Below are positions 57,460 to 64,000 of a stretch of 64,000 nt of DNA, in pieces. A program made the translations under genes and the position numbers. The stretch covers positions 3,632,001-3,696,000 of the forward strand of contig NZ_AP019400.1 in assembly GCF_004295585.1 (NCBI RefSeq), in the 5' to 3' direction. Positions within the stretch are counted from its first letter, which is position 1. The number at the start of each line of letters is the position of its first letter. A model generated the notes under the pieces. The model ran no database searches. It saw only the letters and a list, made by a program, of their open reading frames with translations, and was not told where the DNA came from. The stretch comes from Cohnella abietis (lineage in GTDB: Bacteria > Bacillota > Bacilli > Paenibacillales > Paenibacillaceae).

Positions 57460-58491
57460 TTAATTGAGCTTATGAAGTGTGCCGTTCTTATGTTCCTTGA
57501 GCAGATTTGAGAAAAGCTCGCTAGAGTAATCAATCCTACGCTCAGGGAATTCTCCTGAAAGTACAATCTTCAACATATGAAGCAAACGTTTACCCGTTAG
57601 TTCAGTAGGCCCGAGAGACCATTGTCTAATACTGGGGCATAAATATATCAAGCCACAGTAACGAAATGCAGCCCTCAATCTTTCATAAAAATCATCATAA
57701 CTAAGTGATATATCGTTTGCAATTAATTTGTTGTAATAAACTTTGGCATGCTCAAGGTTAAAATAACTGGCCAGGTCAATATAAAAAGGCGCATAATAGC
57801 ACCACCCGAAATCAATAAAATATGGTTTTCCATTATAATAATGTATGTGGGAACCATCTACCGACTGCAAATCTCCATGCGTAAGAGTCAGGCTTTCCTT
57901 CTCATCGTACAAAGCCTCCATATCACGTGCAAAAGCGTTGGCTTTGTCCCGCAGTGATGGCAGATATGCACCAAACTCCCTGCAAAATTCGGGATTCTGA
58001 TCCATAAGCGTTTCAAAATGGTCCACAGAAACTTGCGTCACCAAATAATCTTTCCAATAATGACCGTCAGCATGGGGGAGCCAGAGCATCTCCTGACCTC
58101 TACACATATTACGTGAATGGATTCTAGCTAATGCCTCCGCAACCCTTGGAGACCAATCTACGCAAGACGGAGGAGATTTAACACTTCCCAAATCTTCTAT
58201 CGCCATCCATCTAGGCTCATCTGTTTCTATATCGAGTGAAAAAGAGGCGGGCGTGTTTCGATGACCCTGATCAGTTAACGTTTTCATCGCCATACGTTCT
58301 TTTAGAGCGGCTTCTTTAAATATCACGCTCTCCTTTTGACCATTTTCGTAAGTAACCTCTATACGACGTACTTCAGCACCCGACCACCCACGTTCAGCAT
58401 CTGTCATATACCCCTTCTCTAAATGACTTACCTTTCCGCGTTGAAGTAGTTCGGCTAAACCTTGAGCAATTATGATCATATTATGTTCCAA
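57460..58491 (-). CDS. Aminoglycoside-phosphotransferase-like (APH/choline kinase fold) protein
   Basis: A 343-residue kinase-like protein. N-lobe strands with EVRRIEVTYENGQKESVIFK (lysine in the ATP strand), hinge MAIEDLGSVKS near 97, the catalytic loop LTHGDLQSVDGSHIHYYN near 205 (H and D kept, asparagine shifted), and the metal-binding PYFIDFGWCYYAP near 224, followed by LASYFNLEHAK. It is closer to the general APH group than to known aminoglycoside enzymes. The substrate may be a small alcohol or antibiotic. The frame opens at TTG 58491; an ATG at 58479 is an alternative. It is monocistronic. Confidence 0.82.
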   Translation of the reverse strand: MEHNMIIIAQGLAELLQRGKVSHLEKGYMTDAERGWSGAEVRRIEVTYENGQKESVIFKEAALKERMAMKTLTDQGHRNTPASFSLDIETDEPRWMAIEDLGSVKSPPSCVDWSPRVAEALARIHSRNMCRGQEMLWLPHADGHYWKDYLVTQVSVDHFETLMDQNPEFCREFGAYLPSLRDKANAFARDMEALYDEKESLTLTHGDLQSVDGSHIHYYNGKPYFIDFGWCYYAPFYIDLASYFNLEHAKVYYNKLIANDISLSYDDFYERLRAAFRYCGLIYLCPSIRQWSLGPTELTGKRLLHMLKIVLSGEFPERRIDYSSELFSNLLKEHKNGTLHKLN

Positions 58492-58544
58492 ATTAATCTA
58501 CCTACCAATCTATTTATTTTTGGTTATTTTTTAAAGCAAAGAAA

Positions 58545-58580
58545 GGGCAGAAAATGAACATATTGTTCATCTTCTGCCCC
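58545..58580. terminator. Inverted repeat upstream of the APH-like gene
   Basis: GGGCAGAAAATGAACA and TGTTCATCTTCTGCCC pair with one mismatch around TAT. There is no good T-run on either side. It lies 54 bases upstream of the APH-like start, so it may be a transcript end from the right, or an RNA leader structure. Confidence 0.55.
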
Positions 58581-58941
58581 ATAAGGAATTAACTAACGGA
58601 TAACATGATGTCCCAATTCAAACAATTGCCAAAACAAATGAATCTTTGACAATTGGGGAAAAATGTAAAAAATCCGCGCATGAGAGCACGGTTCCGCAGT
58701 CAACTAGAAGTAGTCGATGTCCCATGTTCTTAACTATTGCAGGGTTATTCCATTTATTTCATAAAGAAATAAACCACTTAAATAAGCGGATCCTGAAATT
58801 CAAATGGAATAAACCTAATGCAATTAACTAGCTAAGAACAACTGCAGACACTTGATACATCCCCCTAATATTGAAACTAGCTACAGTTTAGATTGAAACT
58901 AGGAAATAGTCAATAATGTTATGCATCAGATCCAGAAGCCA
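58581..58941. other. Intergenic stretch, no supported gene
   Basis: No frame with a ribosome site or family; it borders the IS3 remnant on the right. Confidence 0.4.
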
Positions 58942-59075
58942 TTATAGACCCAGGCAGAATGCTTCCGTAAACCGTTTCTTGCTCATAATGTAATCCCCTC
59001 CGTTGCCTACTCCAGTATACAAAGAGGTACCCATAGACTGGACCCTTTTTTCTAAGTGTCCAGTCTATGGGTACC
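58942..59075 (-). mobile_element. IS3-family remnant: terminal repeats and first 14 codons of orfA
   Basis: On the minus strand the perfect 18-bp inverted pair (59026-59043 and 59058-59075; arm GGTACCCATAGACTGGAC) with a 14-base middle is followed by GGAGGGG, eight bases and ATG AGC AAG AAA, reading MSKKRFTEAFCLGL to a stop at 58942. MSKK.FT is the usual start of IS3-family (IS150 group) transposase OrfA. The rest of the element is deleted. The paired repeats may be the two element ends joined. Confidence 0.7.
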
Positions 59076-59179
59076 AGTGTAGATACATGCCCTAGGTAAC
59101 CCTTTTTTCGATTTATTTAGTGCGTGGAATTATGGGAGACATGCTGCCCCTTCAACTGATGCTCGCCGCGTGCACGGCT

Positions 59180-62100
59180 CTATTGCTCCTCATTCGGCCT
59201 GCGGCCCATGAAAGGCCACCAGTTGGCTGGCCCGAACGTACGGACCATAACTGGAATAAATAGTGGCAGCATGAGCAAAGCATACATAAACAGTCCACAA
59301 AGTACGATAGTCGCAATTTGTAGGAGCGACATTACGCCAGAAGGTAGCATCGCGGCAAACGTACCTCCTAGAATGACCGCTGCAGACATAATGACTGTCC
59401 CCATGTTTTTCATTGCTTCAAGAATAGCTTCCTGCGGCGAGAGATGGCGGTACTCCTTGAACCGATCCATCAGGAAGATACTATAATCGATGCCGAGCGC
59501 TACCAGCATGACGAAGCCGAAGAACGGAACCGCCCAACTGATGCCCGATTGGCCTAACAACCGAACAAATATGACCTCTGCAATCGCCATCGAAGTATAA
59601 TAGGTAACCAGCAGTGAAGCTATCATATACAATGGCATGACGATTGAACGGAATAAAATGATCAAAATAATCGATATTCCGATCAACATCAAGATAACCG
59701 TACGCGAATAATCTGCTTTCGATATGTTGCTCAAATCGTTGTTCATGCTCGTTATGCCACCAATGGCCACCTGTGACTCGCTATATGCGGAGCCTTGAAT
59801 TGCACGATTCACAGCCGATTCAAGACCGTCGATTTGCGCCATTGTTTCTTGGGAATACGGGTTGCTATCAAATACGACATCGAATTTAGCCGTTTGACGA
59901 TCCTCCGACATATACACATTAAGCGCCGTTTGGAATTCCTCATTTGCAATGGCTTCTTCCGGGATGTACCAGCCTGTCATTTGTTTATTCGGCGATCCGG
60001 CAAGACCATTTAGGTAACCCCCTGCCAAAGCGAGTCCATCTGTTACCTGAGTCAAGCCAGCTACGCTCTGATCAAGGCCGCTTGTAAGCTCGCCAAGCTG
60101 ATCGTTAAGTGAAGCAAATCCCCCCCGCAGTTCTTTCTGGCCATCTGTCAGCTCGTTAAATCCTTGTGTTAGGCTTGGTAGCTGAGAGACGATTTGTCCT
60201 TGGCCTGTAGCGGCCTGTGCAATCCCTTTTTGCAGCTCGGACAGTGCAGCTGCCAGCTTACCAAGGCCAGCAACCAGTGACGACTGGCCTTCTGCTGCAT
60301 GTAAGAAGCCTGCATTGGCCTTCGTCATGCCTGAAGAAATTCCGACAAGCTGCGCGTTCAGCTGTTTCAATTGACCGCTAATACCTGAAGCTCCCGCTTG
60401 CAGTTGAGCCAGTGTGCTTAGTGCTTGCTTGTAGTTTTCATCATTTTGCAGCTCTGGGTAGCTCTCTTGAAGACCAGTTAGTCCTTGCTTGACGCCTGAC
60501 AAACCATCCGCAAGCTTCGCTTGCTCCGATGCAATGGCTGTATAAGCACGTGCCAATTGTCCAAGACCTCCGCCCAGCTTTGCATAGCTGGCCTGCAGCT
60601 GCTTGCTTGCGCCTGCCAACTGCTCGGCACTGGTCTGCGCTTGCTTCATTCCCTCGCTAAGCTCGCCAGCACCAACCGAGCCGTCCTTCAAGCCTTGCTG
60701 GATGCGTTTCAAACCATCACCAAGCTGCACAATACCATCTTTCAGTTTATTTGCACCAACCACGAGCTGCCCGGCACCATCTACGGCCTCATTCAATTTT
60801 GGCGCATTTTCATTCAGAGCGCTGCTTGCTTCTGATAGCCCATTCCGAATTTTTTCTATGCCTTCGCCACTTTTGCCAAGACCATCCTCCAAAATCACCA
60901 CTTGATCGGAGACAAGAAACTGCTCCATAACCTCGCCTGTAGGACGAGTAGCGCTGCGCACTGCTTTTACGCCTTGCGTATTTGCCAACTCTCGGCTTAC
61001 TTGCTCCAATGTAGCAAGCCCCTCAGGCGTATCCAGCGGCTTGTTGGTTTTGACAATTACGGTTGTCGGAAGTGAATCCCCAGGGCCGAAGCTGTCTGAT
61101 ATGATGTTAAAAGCTTTAACCGAATCGTATTTATCGCCAATCTCATCTAACGAGTTAAAAGAGATCGTACCTTTGTAAGCTGTTAAGAACGGAACAATAA
61201 TGACGGCTAATATAATGAGCGCCCATAATGGACGTTTCAAGGAAAACTTGCCGACCGTTCCCCATAGCTTGCTTGGCTTATGTTCCAAAGAACCTTTTGC
61301 CGGCCAAAACAGCTTTGTTCCGAGCACTGCCATAAAGAACGGTACAATCGTAAACAAAGCGATGAGCAAAATAGCTACGCCGACCGCAACGGCAACAGCC
61401 GAGCGATAAAGCATAAAGGTAGAGAAGCCAATAGCCGAAAAACCGACCAATACAGCTAATCCAGAGAACAATACGGTTCTTCCTGCTGTACGGTACGTAT
61501 TGACGATCGCTTCCGTCTTATCACCGCCACTATGGCTAAGCTCTTCCTTAAAGCGGCTGATGAGCAGAATGCAATAATCGGTTCCTATTCCGAACAATAC
61601 GGCGACCAAAAAGATCTGCGTAAAATTAGACAACGGGAAATCGAAGTATTCGACCAGAAAAGCAATAATGGACTGCGAAATTAAATACGTAAATCCTACC
61701 GCTACAAGCGGCACGAGCGGCGCGAGGGCCGAACGGAATACAACGAACAAAATAACTAGAATAAAACCAAGTGTAATGAATTCTGTCTTCTTAAGCCCAT
61801 CTTGCGAGCTTTGGAGAACGTCCTCGGAAATCAGCCAGTTACCCGTATAATAATGCTCCACTTTCACATCCGAGATCGCCCCGTATAGGCCGTCGCGAAG
61901 CTCGGAGATCTCACGGTCGCCAGTCTCGACATTCACGAGGGCAATGATGGTGTTGCCATCCTTGGATACCATCTGCTCTGCCAGCTCTTTGGTATCAAAA
62001 TGGGTAATGACTGTCAACACGCCGATCGACTTCCCATCGCTCTTAAGCTTATCGATACCGCCCTTCACCTCTGCAAGGTCTGCAGCTGACAGCCCTCCAT

Positions 62101-62332
62101 CCTTATGGAATACAAGAACGGTTGGCATTCCGCTGCTGGCGCCAGAGCTATCGCTCGCCCCAATGGCCTTCTCTAATTCGCGAGCTACGGTCGAAGAGTA
62201 CCCATCTGGAACATTAATCTGCCCCTTCGTTCGTACCAGATCCTGCATGCCAGGTGCGGTAGCCATAAGTCCAACCGCTGCAATTAGCCAAACCGCAAGC
62301 ACTAACCATCTAAACTTCAATACTATTCTCAT
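59180..62332 (-). CDS. MMPL-family exporter with long coiled-coil insert (1,050 aa)
   Basis: Large RND/MMPL pump. First half: helix 1 (WLVLAVWLIAAVGLMAT), outer domain, five helices with FGIGTDYCILLISRFKEEL near 245; second half begins after 365, and its outer part (about 490-790) is a long heptad-type repeat of G..L..G...L units, as in YhgE and M. tuberculosis MmpL-like proteins with a stalk. The second half has the counterpart VALGIDYSIFLMDRFKEYR near 960. Both aspartate/tyrosine pairs of the proton path are present. TTGGAGGTT precedes the ATG. Upstream on the same strand is the broken end of a MarR gene that probably once controlled it. Substrate unknown, likely a lipid-like compound or drug. 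Confidence 0.93.
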   Translation of the reverse strand: MRIVLKFRWLVLAVWLIAAVGLMATAPGMQDLVRTKGQINVPDGYSSTVARELEKAIGASDSSGASSGMPTVLVFHKDGGLSAADLAEVKGGIDKLKSDGKSIGVLTVITHFDTKELAEQMVSKDGNTIIALVNVETGDREISELRDGLYGAISDVKVEHYYTGNWLISEDVLQSSQDGLKKTEFITLGFILVILFVVFRSALAPLVPLVAVGFTYLISQSIIAFLVEYFDFPLSNFTQIFLVAVLFGIGTDYCILLISRFKEELSHSGGDKTEAIVNTYRTAGRTVLFSGLAVLVGFSAIGFSTFMLYRSAVAVAVGVAILLIALFTIVPFFMAVLGTKLFWPAKGSLEHKPSKLWGTVGKFSLKRPLWALIILAVIIVPFLTAYKGTISFNSLDEIGDKYDSVKAFNIISDSFGPGDSLPTTVIVKTNKPLDTPEGLATLEQVSRELANTQGVKAVRSATRPTGEVMEQFLVSDQVVILEDGLGKSGEGIEKIRNGLSEASSALNENAPKLNEAVDGAGQLVVGANKLKDGIVQLGDGLKRIQQGLKDGSVGAGELSEGMKQAQTSAEQLAGASKQLQASYAKLGGGLGQLARAYTAIASEQAKLADGLSGVKQGLTGLQESYPELQNDENYKQALSTLAQLQAGASGISGQLKQLNAQLVGISSGMTKANAGFLHAAEGQSSLVAGLGKLAAALSELQKGIAQAATGQGQIVSQLPSLTQGFNELTDGQKELRGGFASLNDQLGELTSGLDQSVAGLTQVTDGLALAGGYLNGLAGSPNKQMTGWYIPEEAIANEEFQTALNVYMSEDRQTAKFDVVFDSNPYSQETMAQIDGLESAVNRAIQGSAYSESQVAIGGITSMNNDLSNISKADYSRTVILMLIGISIILIILFRSIVMPLYMIASLLVTYYTSMAIAEVIFVRLLGQSGISWAVPFFGFVMLVALGIDYSIFLMDRFKEYRHLSPQEAILEAMKNMGTVIMSAAVILGGTFAAMLPSGVMSLLQIATIVLCGLFMYALLMLPLFIPVMVRTFGPANWWPFMGRRPNEEQ

Positions 62333-62387
62333 TTCTAATCAACCTCCAAAAAAAGTTAAAATAAGGATTCATCATTTCCTTTAGTTT

Positions 62388-62537
62388 TTATAAAAGTAAA
62401 TGGCTTCTTGCTCTTTTAAAACGCTCGATATACTTGAAAATAAGCGCATGCTTCTTATCCTCCATCCTGTCACATGTCTCCACACCTTCCTCAGTAAGCG
62501 CAAGATATATGACACGCCGGTCTTTCTCACCCGGTAT
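62388..62537 (-). pseudogene. MarR regulator, C-terminal remnant
   Basis: The minus strand reads IPGEKDRRVIYLALTEEGVE, TCDRMEDKKHALIFKYIERF, to TAA at 62388. GEKDRRVIYLALTEEG is the wing and the start of the dimer helix of a MarR protein (usual form DRR...L..T..G). The DNA-binding helix is missing. It precedes the large MMPL gene by 56 bases, in the same direction, as a repressor-pump pair would. The pump may now be expressed without this control. Confidence 0.75.
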
Positions 62538-62632
62538 TAACTAACGAATCATGGCGTGGGGCTTAAATTTTTTGATGATCAAGCGGAACGACGACGTAGT
62601 GGTTGGGATGACTAATAACAAGTGAAAGAAGA

Positions 62633-64000
62633 TTAATTCTCGTTCTGTGTTTTCTTTTTGTTTTTAATCAAAATTGCACTCGCAAATGTACCAATTAATA
62701 AGAAGATACCAATCAATAGTGTTACATTTTGCATACCTGCGTTAAAAGCATTAAAAACGATCGTCTTCATTTCATCAAAAGCTGGCACATCTTTAAATAC
62801 TTCCACTTGCTTGCTATCAAAAAGCTGTGAACCTCCAAAAGCTCCAGCTTTATGGAAAACATCCAACATTTGATTTCTAAACTCGGCAGGAATATTGGCT
62901 ACCTTCATGATATTAGTGTTCAACGAATCGTTATAACCTTCCGTTAATTTAATTCCTAGCAGTACAACACCAAAGGAGATACCCAATTGTCTAAAGACAT
63001 TTAAGATACCAGAAGCCATGCCTACATACTCCTTATCAACTGAACTCATAGCAGCAGTTGTAATAGGTGGATTGACTAAAGCATTACTAATACCTAAAAG
63101 AATAAAACCAGGCATTAGATAGCTCCATTCAAACGGAGCTTTGATCATATAACGCATAACAAATATTCCGATTGCACCAATAAATAGCGCTCCACTAACT
63201 AACCAACGATTACCAATCTTCCCTGAGATAATTCCTGCAATCGGACCAAGAACTATTGTAAAACCACTAATGAGCAACATTTTTGCGCCTGTATCAAATG
63301 CTGAATAACCCATGTAATTTTGCATAAGAATCGTTAAATAAGTAAAACCTCCATATAGTCCAGCACCTAATACAAAAGCTGCGATATTAGCTCCATTAAA
63401 TGTCCAATTTTTAAAAATTGATAATTCAATCATCGGCTGTTCTACTTTTCTTTCGGTAACAATAAAAGCTATTAATAAAATAAGTGATAATCCAAGTAAG
63501 CTTAAAATGTGCCAATCAGTCCATGCGTAATCTCCATTCACCGACTTTTGAATGAAGGCCAAAATCATCGTAAAAATCATGGCTGTGCTGAAAATCAGTC
63601 CCCAAATATCAATTTTTCCATTTCTGTTTGTTTCACTTTCTTTTATAACAAACATTCCTAATAATATTGCTACAATCGCAACAGGAATGTTAACAAGAAA
63701 AATAGATCTCCAACCAAAAGCATCAACTAATGCTCCACCAATCAAAGGACCACCGGCAATAGCAAGCCCCACGGCACTACTCCAAATACCTAGTGCAAGT
63801 CCTCTTTGTTTTTCAGGAAATGAAGAAGTAACTATCGTTAATGATAATGACATCATAGCTGCTCCACCAATTCCTTGAAATCCACGGAAGATATTTAACC
63901 AAGTATCACTGTTTGCTAATCCACTGGTTAAAGAGCCAATCATAAATATACCCAATCCTAATAAAAAGACTTTTTTACGGCCGATAATGTCTCCTAATTT
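62633..64000 (-). CDS. MFS drug efflux transporter, DHA2 family (partial, runs off the right edge)
   Basis: At least 455 residues to the window edge, with KLGDIIGRKKVFLLGLGIFM (motif A after TM2) entering from 64000; so only about 60-70 N-terminal residues are missing. Motif C in TM5: WSSAVGLAIAGGPLIGGALV. About twelve more hydrophobic segments follow, typical of 14-TM EmrB/QacA-like proteins, with the usual long periplasmic loop before the last helix (FHKAGAFGGSQLFDSKQVEV). The C-terminus is KKKTQNEN. It is unrelated in detail to the pump at 4418. Regulator genes beyond the edge cannot be seen. Confidence 0.92.
   Translation of the reverse strand, partial: KLGDIIGRKKVFLLGLGIFMIGSLTSGLANSDTWLNIFRGFQGIGGAAMMSLSLTIVTSSFPEKQRGLALGIWSSAVGLAIAGGPLIGGALVDAFGWRSIFLVNIPVAIVAILLGMFVIKESETNRNGKIDIWGLIFSTAMIFTMILAFIQKSVNGDYAWTDWHILSLLGLSLILLIAFIVTERKVEQPMIELSIFKNWTFNGANIAAFVLGAGLYGGFTYLTILMQNYMGYSAFDTGAKMLLISGFTIVLGPIAGIISGKIGNRWLVSGALFIGAIGIFVMRYMIKAPFEWSYLMPGFILLGISNALVNPPITTAAMSSVDKEYVGMASGILNVFRQLGISFGVVLLGIKLTEGYNDSLNTNIMKVANIPAEFRNQMLDVFHKAGAFGGSQLFDSKQVEVFKDVPAFDEMKTIVFNAFNAGMQNVTLLIGIFLLIGTFASAILIKNKKKTQNEN

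Overview
The window looks like an accessory stretch of a spore-forming, low-to-moderate GC Firmicute, most likely a Paenibacillus or close relative. The signs are strong AGGAGG ribosome sites with many TTG and GTG starts, a Bce-type transporter, a very large secreted protein with three SLH domains, a 7TMR-DISM kinase paired with a SARP-type regulator, and a GAPDH of the Paenibacillus type. No rRNA, tRNA or CRISPR array was seen. Species assignment is an inference.

Layout. 1-3.7 kb: tail of a sensor kinase, a BceAB-like transporter, an Rrf2 regulator and a DUF1801 protein. 3.7-7.1 kb: a MarR regulator divergent from a 14-TM DHA2 efflux pump, then two VOC-fold proteins. 7.2-8.7 kb: a YadA-like head-repeat protein ending in a peptidase G2 autocleavage domain. 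8.9-10.6 kb: a truncated HEPN/Toprim protein and a membrane protein. 11-16.6 kb: three regulator/target pairs with readable operators (MarR with DoxX, TetR with a CrtC-like lipocalin protein, MarR with an FAD monooxygenase). 17.1-22.7 kb: broken or orphan genes, namely a kinase remnant, a lysozyme-like secreted protein, a frameshifted lipoprotein, and an orphan Rhs tail with a toxin-like tip and a likely immunity gene. 23-27.8 kb: an alpha/beta hydrolase, an IS91-like remnant, and a TetR-MMPL exporter operon with a 17-bp-periodic operator array. 28-36.2 kb: pseudogenes, three copies of a hairpin repeat, an APH-like kinase, an IMP cyclohydrolase, a DinB-like protein, a dead haem monooxygenase gene, and a TetR plus YhgE/ABC-2 permease operon. 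36.4-42.3 kb: an area of decayed polymorphic-toxin and immunity genes, with an autonomous GAPDH and a TetR gene that share one operator. 42.3-46.3 kb: a TlpA/CcdA thiol-redox operon behind a two-component system. 46.6-58.5 kb: an immunity-like gene, a GNAT, a 1,699-residue SLH protein and the 7TMR-DISM/SARP two-component system, then small proteins and an aminoglycoside-phosphotransferase-like gene. 58.9-64 kb: an IS3 remnant, a 1,050-residue MMPL exporter and the end of another DHA2 efflux pump.

How it works together. The common theme is inducible defence against small molecules: at least eight regulator genes sit beside an efflux pump, oxidoreductase or detoxification enzyme, often with a palindrome in the shared promoter. 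The second theme is contact-dependent competition, with Rhs and pretoxin fragments and barstar-like, Imm11-like and unassigned immunity genes, many broken by frameshifts, deletions or insertions. The most distinctive items are (1) the GAPDH gene and a TetR gene 0.3 kb away that carry nearly the same 20-bp operator in the same place relative to the -10 box, and (2) a polymorphic toxin gene split by an element of about 0.9 kb with IS21-like repeated ends that carries an unrelated gene. All family calls were made by eye from translated sequence without database searches.
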